From assembly GCA_016165875.1 (NCBI GenBank), contig JABBOT010000080.1, positions 16,898,572 through 16,962,571 on the forward strand: 64,000 nt of DNA, in the 5' to 3' direction. This document shows positions 12,300-24,900 of this stretch, one piece after another. The stretch comes from Acanthopleura granulata (taxonomy: Eukaryota > Mollusca > Polyplacophora > Chitonida > Chitonidae). Within the stretch, counting starts at the first letter, position 1; each line of letters opens with the position of its first letter. The notes under the pieces are model-generated. The model made no database searches, had not been told where the DNA came from, and saw only the letters and a list, made by a program, of their open reading frames with translations. Position numbers and translations under genes: made by a program.

Positions 12300-14440
12300 C
12301 AACAAAAATTGATCATGAAACCCTCAAGTTCATCATCACAAAACGACATAAATCTTATTGTAAAACGTGCTACTTTACCTGATTCTTTTGCTGTTTATTA
12401 TCTGACCACAGGCCATGTGCAAAGTCCTATAAACTCGTCGATTTTTCACAGAGTGCAGCGGATGAAATATAAATCTGCTACAAATCATAAAAGGGATAAA
12501 CCTAGTGGCCCCTTAAGGTCCCTCTAAGGCCACTAGGGACTGTATCCAAGCTTTTAATAAGTTTGTATCGATGGAGGACGTTGATCCTTCAACATCGGGT
12601 GCAGACGTGATGGATACACCATCTGCACCTGAGAGATCTCTTAGTTGATCTACCAAGAATCTACCGATCCAAACATAAATTCGCGATACGCCCCCCTCCA
12701 TAACGTCTTCCTTAGTCAAAATTATACAGTGAAATTGACGAGGTCTTAAGGTAAATGTTATTGAAATAACACTGCTAGCTCAATCTTTAAATCCAATTGC
12801 CGTTTGTCTACAGGAAACTCACCTGAGGACATCTGAAAAAGATAAAATATGCCGTAAAAAATATAAACTTTATAGCACAGCTTGTGGCGGCTTCTCTGTC
12901 TTCATGAATAATGATATTATTCAAAGCCCTTTTGCTCTCGATACTGTGCTTCACGCTGTGGCTGTCTGTGTTTCTTTCTCGGAAACAATTACTTTGTGTT
13001 CAGTATATATTCATCCTCATTCTTCTTTGTCAGTCTCTGATTTACATAATTGGAAAAGATCAGCTGCCAACCCCTTTCATAATTATGGGGTGTATTAATG
13101 CCCATAATCCCCTGAGAGGCAGTGATAATATAAATAATAAAGGCAAAACATTGGAAGATTTTTAATGTGTTATTTTACTGATGGTTCCAATACCCATTTA
13201 CATCCAGGTAACGGTTCATATTCTGCTACCGATCTCACTATCACGGATCCATCACTTCTCCCTGATTTTTCTTGCAAGGTGCATGATGATCTCCGCGGTA
13301 CTGACCATTTTGCCATTGTCCTAGAGCATCGCGCTTCTCATTCTTTAGAACGTGTAGGTAGGTGGAAGTTTGATAAAACAGATTGGATGGCATTTGAGAT
13401 GTTCTGTGAGGCTGACATCACTCCAGAGAATCTCAGTGCGGCAGATGATCCTTTTCTAAAATTTAATAAACTTATATTAACAACAGCCAATAGAACTGTA
13501 CCTAAAACCTCGATAAATCAGAAATCCAGAAATAAACCCTGGTATGATAATGATTGTTGTAGGGCCATTAAGGACTGCAAAATAATCGATCTAAATTTTA
13601 ATCATTGTCCTAATAATAATACAAATTTAAAACAGGTTCGTATATTTAGAGCTAAGGCTCCTCGATTCATGAAGTGCAAGAGACGATCTTGTTGGCGGAA
13701 CATCGTTTCAGGCATTACTTCAAAAACACCCATGTGTATGGTCTGGAACATGGTTCAGAAGCCTAAGGGCAAATACAATAAGACCAAAGTTCAGCATTTG
13801 AAAGATGGTGATACTTTATTCACTTTTCCATCTCATATAGCCAATAAAATAGCTGAAACAATATCTCAGAAATCTTTTGTTGAAAATTACACTGCTGAGT
13901 TTCAGCAAATTAAAAAGCAAAAGGAGCAAATTACATTTCCTTTTTTTTTCAAAGAATTTAGAAGATTATAATCGACCTTTTTACACTGATGAGCTTAAAG
14001 CTTCATTAAAAAAGCCACACGATACTGCGTACGGTCCAAATAATATATATTATAAGCTTCTGAACACTCTACCATCTGAGCCACTTGAGACTCTCTTGGA
14101 CTTACTTAAAGATATTTGGATAACATGTATTTTCCCGCTATCATTGAGGGAAGCGTGTATTATCCCGGTTCCTAAACCGGATAAGGACCATACTGATTCG
14201 CCTAATCAACGTCCCATATCTCTTGCTGCGTCTCTAAGACTATGGAAGGGGTGATTAACGACAGACTTGTTTGGTTTCTTCAAACCAATAAGTTTTTATC
14301 TAATATACAATGTGGTTTTCGTCGAGATCGATCCATTTTAGATCACCTTGTTCGATTTGAAACTTTCATTCCTCATGGTTTTATTAATAATTATCATGTG
14401 TTGTCGATATTTTTCTACCTCGGAAAGGCCTACGACACCA
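12300..14440 (+). pseudogene. Jockey-type non-LTR retrotransposon (LINE) relic
   Basis: An endonuclease domain starts near 12721, with RGLKVNVIEI after two in-frame stops, then LNPIAVCLQETHLRTSEK (the LQET active-site block). After a frameshift, INAHNPLRGSDN stands where GDFNAHN is expected, so the catalytic aspartate context is lost. SATDLTITDPSL and GTDHFAIVL (the SDHxPI block) follow. The reverse-transcriptase part begins near 13980, with GPNNIYYKLLNTLP, IIPVPKPDKD, NQRPISL and then QCGFRRDRSILDHL. It stops at YLGKAYDTT, where FDxEKAYDTTW is expected, and the sequence beyond is unrelated. The FADD catalytic block is absent. A 12183-12527 frame could be remains of ORF1. The copy is dead and 3'-truncated. 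Confidence 0.8.
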
Positions 14441-14574
14441 CACCAGTGTACAAAAACTTGTCTCTCAGAGTCAAACTGTGTCGAGTAACCCCATGCCCTA
14501 AGGGTCTCCTCAGAAATGAAAACACACTGGCAGAATCAATCAAGCTTATTCCAGCCATCAGTAGACATCACTCA

Positions 14575-14846
14575 TCAATGTCGGTCACAGACTGGACACA
14601 GTCCATGACTGATCACAATGTGACGAAGTCTCTGTTCCCTTTGCAAGGCTTCCTCACGTTCACCTGTCAGATTCTGGACACGATGTACAAGCTCTCTTAT
14701 TAGCAGGAGTGTTTCAAGAGTGATGTGCTGTTGGCTCTTTTCCAACTGCTCTGGACTCCCGATGAAAGCTTCATCAAGGGGCTCATCGGTTTGTTCCTGG
14801 ATTTCCTCATTAAGTCGCTCTTTAGTTTTTGCAGTGTGGGACCTCT
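14575..14846 (-). CDS. Probable terminal exon of an unidentified minus-strand gene
   Basis: The minus strand has a good acceptor (AATATAATTTTCAG), then 90 open codons and a TGA at 14575-14577. The product is acidic and helical in composition (TKERLNEEIQEQTDEPLDEA), then leucine-rich heptad-like sequence (LETLLLIRELVHRVQNLTGE), ending in HGLCPVCDRH. The CxxC pair could bind zinc, but one pair is not a full site. Codon usage looks coding and there is no ATG, as expected for an internal or last exon. The LINE relic lies immediately 3' of it. The family was not recognised. The upstream exons are not certain; the best candidate is at 15250-15510 on the same strand. Confidence 0.45.
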
Positions 14847-14940
14847 CTGAAAATTATATTTATAACAAACCAAATGACCAAATATATATTACTGTGAGAT
14901 ATAAGTTCAAACATAAAAATGTGTATGTTCATACATTGTG

Positions 14941-15012
14941 AATGAATGAATGAACGCATAAATGATTATGGCTTAACACCACATCGGCAATTTTTCAGCC
15001 ATATCGTGGCGA
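14941..15012 (+). repeat. Short interspersed repeat, family B
   Basis: The block AATGATTATGGCTTAACACC, then ACATCGGCAA and CAGCCATATCGTGGCGA, recurs nearly unchanged at 39660-39722. It is preceded in both places by GAATGAATGAATG. It is a dispersed repeat distinct from the main SINE. Confidence 0.7.
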
Positions 15013-15249
15013 GAACATGTTTTAAACCACCAATGTATATATGGCTTTCAAGACAAAAATGCGAATATAAATATGTTTATATAAACTAGAAAAAAATGTA
15101 TGTATAATGTAAAATGAATTATATCTTATCCTAGAAGATACATATGATAAGGCCAGGCGTATAGGTGTGACCTCGGCAGAGAAGATTGAAGATGAGGATG
15201 GAAGAAAAGAACTGAAACGGTCGCACCCGCAACTCTGTCCCCTTCCTTG

Positions 15250-15510
15250 AGACGTCGGTATATACAAGTTTTGCTGAACAGTAAGAGGATTTGTATTTGC
15301 TTTTTTATGTTCAAGCAGATAGAATAGTAGTTTAGGTTGTGGAAGAAGCCAGGAAACCTTGAAGATGTCCTCAAGCTTGATGTTACCTTCCATCAAATGG
15401 TCCCGAATATGAAGACCGAGCGAAGGAATCTTGTTGGGACACTTATAATATTTTTCTACATAAAATGGACTGAAAACACGACATCTACTGAGCTGATTTA
15501 TCATTACCAT
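15250..15510 (-). CDS. Possible additional exon, unrecognised
   Basis: This lies in a long minus-strand open frame (15022-15510). The most protein-like stretch includes YKCPNKIPSLGLHIRDHL and KLEDIFKVSWLLPQPK. The rest of the frame becomes low-complexity and tyrosine- and isoleucine-rich, as chance frames do in AT-rich DNA. The exon ends could not be set with confidence. It is listed because it sits just upstream of the probable terminal exon at 14.6-14.8 kb on the same strand. Confidence 0.22.
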
Positions 15511-15582
15511 GCTGAGTTCAGTAACAAACTGGACACGCCAGTCTGGACTCCCGTCAAGATGACTTCTCTGTTCAGGTCATAA

Positions 15583-17614
15583 TTTAAAAGGGCCTTTTGT
15601 TTTGTTTTGGTTTTTAACTGGGCTTATAGTTAACAGATTATGACAGAATACTCAAGGGTAAAGTATCCCGGCAATTCTAAATAAATTGTTTTTGTTCTAT
15701 TTAGATCATTGTCAGGTGAATTTATAATGCGATTTTCTTTGATCTCCAGCATGAGCCCATGTACCTGAACAATAACATGAGGTAGAAAACAAATTTCACT
15801 CGTCTTAGACAAGTGTAACCCAGAATTTTGTGAGAATTTTTTAAAAATGACCATATAATAGAAACGCGTCGTGTTGTTCACAACCTCGTCTGTTTACTTC
15901 AGTCGAGAGCGCGAGAAAAAATGCCAATCTCCTAATGATTTAACATTGCGCTTCCATTTTTTTTCAGCCCTCGCTGTCGGTTGTTAGGTTGGAGACGTCA
16001 CCCGCACTTCCCGTCTTACAGAATAGTTTTATTTCCACAAAACAGACTATATGCAGTTAAAAGCTTATGGTCTACGGTGGGTTTTACCGGTCAGAGTTAA
16101 AATACCAGTGACGGGAATGCCAGTGACGGGAAATCGGGCTGCTGTATAGTTTGACTTTTCGGTGAAATTATTTGGGAGTGTATTAGTGATATATCCGTAC
16201 TCAGCACTAAAACGAACAATCGCAGCATTAATATATTTCCGTGGTAAAAAAACAAACAAAAAAACCAAAAACAAAAAAAAAAAAAAACAACCAAACTTGT
16301 GATATCACAAAACCGTAACGTGCAAGACGGACAGCTTATCGAACTCTAACATTAGACAGCCCTACAAACTTCATTTTATTCATTCCAAAGAAAAATAATT
16401 ATACAGCTTATGCCTATGCATATAGGCATATACAGGTCCTCCACTACAGACAAAGGGGAAATACTCTGCTTTAGTGTCGGAAATCGCTATTATGAAAAAT
16501 TGCCTCTGAGGCAAATTATGGATTCAGATTTAATTATAGAGGCCTAGTTCACCACCGAAAACTAATGGATGAGTGCTTTCCTCCAATTAAATGCCTCCAT
16601 AAATTATTTCCCGTAATTATAAGTTGCTGGCAGATGGACAGATAGATACATGCATAAACGTCGCCCATAACATGACCTCAAGGTTGGAGAAGACTATAAC
16701 AATGAAATATTCATGTATATATACGTGTCACCATACAATCTATTTAGATACCTGCGCCCACGATAACAGGACAAAAGAACTGGGTCAGTGCAAGTTGTTG
16801 TGAAATTTTGGGTCACCTGCACTCTACATACCCATATACCACCACGTGATTTTTTGTATTCATCCTGTTCAAATATATACTGTAGGCTTACATATAAAAT
16901 TGAATAATATAATGCAATAGTATACCGGTTTCCGACTGACGACATATCCATTCTTTTAATGACCTATTACACCTGCAATCTTGGAGTTCGATTAAATTAA
17001 ACTTTGAGGTCTTTCTTCGACATTTTCTGATATTTACTTTTAACTTAATAGAGCTGGCATATATGTACAGCTGTGTTTACTCATGATCCGGCCTTGGGTC
17101 ATATTATATACATGAATATGTAAAAGGCCTACACATATATGTAACTACATGTGTTTTAGCTTAGTCTTCTGAAGAGTCGGTCTCATTTAATTGTAGACGA
17201 CAGACCGTCTGAATTGTGACAAATGAGGTTGTGTGTTCGAATTCAGATATAGGCGTTAGACATGGTTGTGTGTAGGACAGGTTTGGCAGTTAGGAAGAGC
17301 TAGGTTTATCAGGTATGCATGCATGTACAGTTGTATAGGCCTCCATATATACATATACAAGTGCCTGACGAAGTACCGTGCATGGTTTCCTCCACCCATG
17401 AATGAAACCGCCGTCATAAAATGGTAACACATAAAAAAAATAAATATATACAATAAAATTAAGCATTTAATTAAAAATATCTACAAATCAATGTGTCATG
17501 CGTGATCATGCAAGTAGGCCTATTAGAACAGAAACAAGTATAAACGCGCGAGCATTCAATGCACATGTCCACATGTATAGGCCAATGGCATTCAACGTCA
17601 GGGATGAGGCACAT
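15583..17614. other. No gene seen; poly-A tract and direct repeat
   Basis: No coding block was recognised. Near 16112-16133 the motif CCAGTGACGGGAA is repeated in tandem. A long A-rich tract lies at 16246-16290. The open frames present are short and AT-driven. Confidence 0.5.
16985..17045 (+). repeat. Solitary end of the foldback-element family
   Basis: AGTTCGATTAAATTAAACTT, followed by GAGGTCT and CATTTTCTGATATTTACTT, matches the terminus of the 4631-5618 foldback element. No matching second end was found nearby, so this is a solo or degraded copy. Confidence 0.6.
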
Positions 17615-18130
17615 GTGCTACACCGTTTTATGTAATAATGCCTGAGTAATGTAATACCTACCGTGTAATGTAATAATATTTTCCGTGTTATGTAATATCG
17701 CCACGTAAAGTAGAGTCAGGCAGACAAACAAACGGCGGAGGTAATTGTAACCAAGAAGCTGTCGGGGACCAAACTAATATTGAAAACTGCTCTTGATGCA
17801 CACACACGTGCGTTTCACTGTGTGACAGCAATTTAGCGAAGGCCTGAGGGCTCCGTCGGGTACTACCACGTGTTCTGTTCGAAATATGTATATGGGACAC
17901 ACTGAGAGAACTTCCAGACACTTCAATACGCACGGAATAATGCATACTTGGTGTTAACTATGCGTGTTAATTTTTACTTTACACCGAACTTTCATTCCAA
18001 TATCCGGGGACTAGCTTTATCACATAACACGACAAATTTATTACATTACGCGATGTTATTACATAACAGTGAAATTTTATTACATTACAGTGCGAGTGTT
18101 ACATTATTCGTGCATTATTATATTACACGA
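17615..18130. mobile_element. Inverted-repeat element built of TAATGTAA motifs
   Basis: The left arm (about 17620-17700) contains several TAATGTAATA / TTATGTAATA motifs spaced about 20-25 bp, including CCGTGTTATGTAAT. The right arm (about 18015-18125) contains their reverse complements (ATTACATTACG, TTACATAACAG), including CACATAACACGAC. The centre, 17700-18000, is single-copy and holds no recognised gene. The structure fits a small non-autonomous foldback element; no target duplication was identified. Confidence 0.5.
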
Positions 18131-18559
18131 TGAAACACACGTGTTCAATGTGTCTGATGTAGCTGATGTGGCTGAGGCGGTATACAAATTATACAAATTA
18201 AATAAAAATGCTTCAGTTGTTTGAATAATTTCATTTGTGATGGACACTGATTTTTTTATTTCACGAATGACAGGTGTGTAATAACCATATGAAATTACGT
18301 GTCCCAGTTTCAAAGTCTTTCATGCAATTGGAACATTTTGCATACTGATAGGCTCACGGCTACATGTACATTTACCTTTTTTTTCCCTAGCCCGATATGC
18401 ATGTACGTTCTGTAGCTATGCACCTAGTCCTGTTCGCGTTTGAATACTGATGAGTTCATTCTTTTATTTGTTCAAATAAGCATGATATAATCTATGTTAA
18501 GAAATACCATATAAGGCAATTACCGCGCTCTCAGTCATCGTGTTTTGCTTGAGAGTTAT

Positions 18560-18779
18560 GTCCCTTTCTCTCAGTGATCTATTTTTGGTATTTCGTCACA
18601 CACAGTAAGACTAACTGGGTCGACGAAACACACACTTCTAGACTTTGACATCTAGCTATAAGCAAGACCTGCAATTCTAGCTCAGCATTACACGATCCTC
18701 CTCAAATGCACCGGGTCCAAGGCGTGTATTAAATACTGTGCATGCTGGAAACACTTTGTAAATCTGAAAAAAACTGTAA
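18560..18779 (+). promoter_or_regulatory. Upstream region of the ABC transporter gene
   Basis: This is the 220 bases before the proposed start codon. TATTAAATA at 18727 could serve as a TATA-like element. A TAA stands immediately before the ATG in the same frame, which supports 18780 as the first codon if no upstream coding exon is spliced on. The transcription start cannot be placed from sequence. Confidence 0.3.
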
Positions 18780-18925
18780 ATGGATTCAGAGGAGGAAAAG
18801 AAACCATTACTTTCCAGCGGGGGTTTGCATAAGTCGGCGGAGTACACGAATGGGAACGTGAATCGGCGCGATGAGAAGCCTGGAAGTTCGACCGACTCGG
18901 ACAGCGACTCCGAGGAAGAAGGAAC
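18780..18925 (+). CDS. ABCB1: ABC transporter exon 1 (start codon)
   Basis: The ATG at 18780 follows an in-frame TAA. It encodes a 48-residue polar cytosolic tail ([13 protein letters not shown], then an [11 protein letters not shown] acidic cluster rich in possible casein-kinase sites). The donor is GTAAGT, and two bases carry over. Confidence 0.85.
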
Positions 18926-21900
18926 GTAAGTCTGTCCGTCTGAATCATGGTGGTGACTGAATGCAAGACTTAATCGACTGAAACATTGTGAAACGGTGTC
19001 ATATTTTTTTTCTCGTTGTTTTTCTTTTAACTTTCATGTGTTGACTACAGATAGGCCCTACACGCACATATACCCCTCGCTCTAAAGGTCAAAGTTCATA
19101 AACCGTGTCTAACTTGCCTATAGTATGCACCCCCTTCCTGCCCCCCTCACCCGACTTCAACAAACATATAGGCCAATAATTATAGGGCTCTTATTTGCAC
19201 TTGTAGAAGAAATGAAGTTAATCAAATGACATAGGAAAACAGTTAGGTATTATTTAGAACAAATGTCTGTAGGCTAATTAAAGTCTTAAAATTTTTAATC
19301 AGAACTTTTAATTGATTACGTTTGATTCTTTAATGAAAGTTAATCAGTTTGAATGTGCAAAAGTCATTAAAAATGTATTGTGTGTATGTGCAACTGCAGG
19401 GCTTTTTAATTTTGAGCTGTTTGATTTGGAGGAGGAGTTCTTTGATGTGAAGGACAAAATGAGACCCTGTATAAGAGAACCAGTCGTTCCACATTTAAAC
19501 CTTACAGTGTGTGTATAACCCAAAATCTGACACTTAGCTTTACATGTATGGGTATATCTAGACCATTGCCTGTAGCCCTCCGCATATAAATGTACCTAGC
19601 TTTAAAATATATAATTAACGTATAAAATAAATATATATGCACATCTTGCCAATTGGAAAATATCTAGATAATTATAGGCTGAAATGCATGAAAGATGAAA
19701 TTGATTTTGTTTTTTTGATATACTGTTTGGTAGTAATATGTATGAAGGTATTCACATTTATATACTAGTATATAGGCCTGCATGTACCAGTTAAGATTTC
19801 AAGCATTTTGCACCAAGACATATTTAAAAAAGAAAGAAAGAACAGCTGGTTGTTAAAAACTCCTTGACATGATAGGTTGAGGCTTAATAATTTAATGATA
19901 ATTAGAATCTCAGGTATTGAGTTAATTGTTTAACTATCAGTTCATTTATAATATTACTGGTACTGTCATCAAGTGCACATGATACAGGAAACCATTCAGT
20001 CAGAGATCAAAGAATTTGAATGTACAGACTTCATCGCATCCTGTCATGATCATGCAAGAACTGGATAAACTAAATGATGTCATGACTAAAAGTGTCGCCC
20101 TATCCTGTAGGAGCGAGATGCATTGGGGGCTGCAGATTCATCTGCCGTCAGAGACCCTTCAGGACAAAAAGCCATGACCTGTCTTAGTTTATTTAAATAA
20201 ATGTTCACAAAAAGATCCTGTATCAGCTATCAAAGAGAAAAAAGAAAAATAATTTAGAACAAGTTAATATAAAAATTACAATGGACAGTCATCTTGCTAA
20301 GGGAACTGATAGATGGTAATGAACTTGAAATGTCACATAGATGTTGCTCTGACATTGAGGACAGTACATGGTGATGTACCCTACACGTATACATCTATAC
20401 GTGTTCTTGCAGGCCCTATTATTGGGCTCGTTAGTTTGAATTTTTTAATTGGGTCTTAGCACCATATTCCCCCTGGCCATGTACATACACTTGATGAACC
20501 TTCTGACATTTGAGGAACTGCATGCAGAAGTCAAGAAAAAGAAAAAAAATAAGCAGTGAACTGTAAGAAGTTGGCTAGATTACCACATGAACCTGTTGAC
20601 CTGTAGGTAACTCGCGTGTAAAAGCTGTGTGAGTAATCTAGTCTTGTCAGAGGTGTTGGTGATTGGTAGGGACAGCATGGACTCAATGAGTCAGCAGGTG
20701 ACAGTCAAGGGGTGACGCTCCAGCGTACAAGTATAGATGTAGTGTTTTTTTCTCGTGAGCTTTTAATTCTGCTCACTGTGAGTTCAGTTACAAAACATAC
20801 CATATGCCATGTATTTAGACGTTAATGGTGGACCGAGCCTTATACTTACGTGTATCTATCATGAACAATATCAAGTTTAAAATTTACACACTAAACAGAT
20901 ATACATGAAGATACAAAATATCATGTATCAGTGTGTTAATACATGTATGTCGTTCAGATTAAAAATAATGCACCCTAATGCATGTCATAAATATTGTATA
21001 TATTCTTATGGATGTTATATATGTAATAATTTAATATTGATAATAACGTTCCATATTGCATACATGTAGTGCAAATACTACCTTTGATTTGTTTTGTATA
21101 CAGTTGTTGCACATATCACATTGTATATCATAAATAGTTCCGATATTGGACCGTCCTTAAAAATTCTTTGTTGGGCATAAGTTCGTGTAACCCAGCCCTA
21201 CTGGAACAACAGTTTGTTGGTAATCCTTACTTTTCTTCCTCTTGGCCAATTATGGCCAAAGGGCGTGGTTGTAGCGGGCGCTGTCCATCCGTCTGCCCGC
21301 CCGCATTCTATCTCTAGAATGGTGTAACCCAAGTTCACCAAACTTACACCACACCTACACATTGACATGAGGAAAAGCCTGATTGATTTTCAGCGACCTT
21401 GACCTTTTTTCAAGGTCATTGACATCATTTGAGTTTAATTCTTGTAAACCATCTATCTCTAGAACCGTTTAGCCCAAGTTCACTGAACTTACATCACATT
21501 TACGAATTTGCGTGAGAAAGAACCCTATTGGATTTGAGCGACCTTGACCTTGTTCTTCAAGGTCATGTGGTCATTTGAGTTAAATTTTATAAAAGGCTTG
21601 TAAACATGATGTCTCTAGGATATTGGGCCAAAGTCCACCCAACTCACACCATACTTGCACTTTCTTATGAGGAAGAACCCCATTAAATTTTAGTGACCTT
21701 GACCTTGACCTCGAAGGTTATTGGGGTCATTTATAAAAGGCTTGTAAACGCTCTATCTCTGTAACAGTTTGTCCCAAGTTCACCAAATTTATACCACACC
21801 TACACAATTTATGAATGGCTGGTATTATACATGATATTTCTTGGAATTTGTGTCTATTTGATTACATTGTACATGTGCTTAAGGTCGAGGGGTTTTAAGT

Positions 21901-24900
21901 ACATAGGGTATTTTTTTATTATGGCAACCAATACTGAAAAAGGTATGGGGTTTAAAGAATTCCTGCAACTCCGCAAGAAAAGTTAAAAATGAATGTACTG
22001 TTGAAGTCTCAATGAAAACCTCAGTAGACACCTATGAACATATTTTTCATGATGGCCTTGCAATAAATATGTATAATACACCATATTATGTATAGAAATA
22101 TTTATATACATATGTGGATATATAACTACGTGTATTGTTTATATGAATAGTGTGTATAATAAATATCGTTTAGAATAATAATATATTGGGAGACCTCCGT
22201 GGCTTAGTTGGTTAGAGCACTAGTGCAGCGTTATGACCTGGTAGCCTCCCACCAAAGGGGTCATTGTGAATTCAAGTCCAGCTCATGATGGCTTCCTGTC
22301 TGGCCATACACGGGAAGGTCTGCCAGCAACCTGTGGATGGTCGTGGGTTTCCCCCGGACTCTGGCTGGTTTCCTCCCACCATAATAGTGGCTGCTATCGT
22401 ATTAGTGAAATATTCTTGAGCACGGCATAAAATACCAATCAAATGAACCAACAAGTAAATAATGTATTGTACACTACATGTTGCAGATAACATTACTGAT
22501 AATACACCATGTTGCATATTACAAGACGTGTGAAGTTGGCTCCCAGTTCACAGTTAGCAGTTCAGAATTCACAAGGGGCCAGTTCTTATTTTCAAATCAA
22601 ATATAACTAGAGATTATGCCTAAGAAACTTGCGAAAAGTTATTGGTTTACCCCTGACATCCTGGTTTGCCCTGGGCACTCTGTTTTCCACAAACCGTAAA
22701 GCTGACTTCCGATGGACAATTGAAAAATTCTTAAGTATGGCATGCATCCTACCGTCAAACAAATAAGCATAATGTGTATGTTTTTCATCATTTCAGAGTT
22801 GGAATTAAAACTTCTGCATCATTTTCTGAACTGGTAAGTCTTTTGTTCCCGTGTTATTTAGGTATATGTGGTTAACAACAGTGCTTTGCTAATAAGCAAA
22901 TTTCTGGAAGTATATTTATAGGCACTGTTAGCCCCCTGGTATGAACTGAGGACAATGGAAGATTGAAGTTTCAGACATTGCTGTATGGGTGCCTGTTGAT
23001 TTATTGTTGTAGGTCTGACGTCACACTTTGAATTGAATGTACTTTGATGGGTGATTAGCTCTCAGATTATGAGCTTTGGGACATATGTTAGAGGTTAAAC
23101 TTGGCACTGGTGCATTAAAGCCTGGATCTCCAGATTTAAAGACATGGATCAACCCATCTTCTATATTCTATGGCTCTATAAATGGGTGTGTCAATATGCT
23201 TACTGTTTCCCCAACAGTGTTCAAGTGAAGCAGCGCTGTAAATACAACAACTTGGATGGTTGGTGTTTTCTGCCTGGTATTCAAGTGAGACACTGCTGGA
23301 TATATTTTTTCACAGTATTCAAGTGAGGCAGCACTGGAAATACTTCAACTTAAGAAAGAATGGCTTCCATTATTTCTATTCTGTTTGTATTCTGGAAATA
23401 ATCATATACATTTTACACTAATTTTCATTTATTATTTCCTCTCTATTTTTCAGATTGATACCTATTTACCCCTTAATTTTGAATACACTTCTCTTGCCTC
23501 GATCGTTCTAAGGGAGAGCCCATGTAAAACAGTCACAGGGTCCATTTTTTTTATATTGTGACATTCTCATCGAGATGAGAATGGAACATCATAAAACAAA
23601 ATGTGTCTTATTTCAACATTGTGGCATGTGGGAGTAAATTACTATAAATGAAGCCACAAAAGCGATATCCATAAACTATACGAGGTAGCACTTTCGTTAC
23701 TGAAAGAAATCCTGATATTGTACCATTATATAAAGTATATGAATGATAAAAGTAATCTACCAAATAAACAACTTCCAAACTTTAAGTTGAGATCTTTGAG
23801 ATAAAATTTTTTATGTAGTGCAGATGTCACAGATGTGTAAGAAATAGTATTCAGGTTAGGCAGCACTGGAAATACTTCTACTTAGTATTCAAGTGAGGCA
23901 GATTTTGAAATACTTTTACATAGTATTCAAGTGAGGCAGCACTGGAAATACTTCTACATAGTATTCAAGTGGGCAGCACTGGAAATACTTCTACATTATA
24001 TTCAAGTGAGGCAGCACTCTAAACATGGACATATTATCACATTAAGGTACAGGTACAGGTGTTTACCGAGATTGTGAGGTACTAGGGTCCATTTGAATAT
24101 TAACCTTTACCATGTCTTAATTTATGCTACCTACATGTAGTTATTGCACATGGTCAGAAAATTCCAAAATATGCACATGTCAGATTTGTAGTGTTAATTT
24201 GTAGATCTACAGAGTGTTGTTGTTTTTCTCAGTTTCGTTATGCCACCTGTTTGGACTACTTCCTCATGTTTGTGGGGTCCGTGTTTGCCATGGGACATGG
24301 AGCAGGATGGCCTCTACTGTCTATCGTATTTGGGGACATGACTAACACCTTCATCGAAGGTAAGTGCGTCTTGGGGCTGTCGGAATTTTAGTTTTTGTTT
24401 GTTTATTATTGTGTCTATGCATGCTCTAGGCACGTAACAAACACTTCATTCTTTCATGTAGAGAAAGACAAAAATATGATTCAGGTTATGGAAGCATATA
24501 TGTATGAGTAACTGGTACCAAAACTCAACTGACATAGAAAGATGTCATCTACAGGAGAGACATAAGGGGAGATTGGACTTGTATTGGTGGAACAGAAGAA
24601 ACTGCATTCGTTCATATTTGAGACAACAGGAGGATGTGACCGGTACCATTTGAAGACCAGAGAGACTGTATGCTTTTATCCAGTGTAGCGACTGCAGGGT
24701 GGTGTGACTATTTGTATTTGGAGGACATGATAAACCGCATGCTTCGTAAAGAGTAGAGACTGCAGGACGATTTCATGCGTTGTACATGGAGGACAGGAGA
24801 AAGCGCAATCGTCCAGAGTAGAAGCATGTATATATGAGTTAACAAAACTTTACTGACAAACCAGGATGTCATCTACAGGAGAGACATGAAGGGAGATTGG

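Larger units (their letters stand above)
18926..22796 (+). other. ABC transporter intron 1
   Basis: A 3.9-kb intron. It contains the AGGTCA repeat block and a full SINE. The rest is AT-rich with no coding block recognised; an open frame at 19312-19518 has no known domain. Confidence 0.8.
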
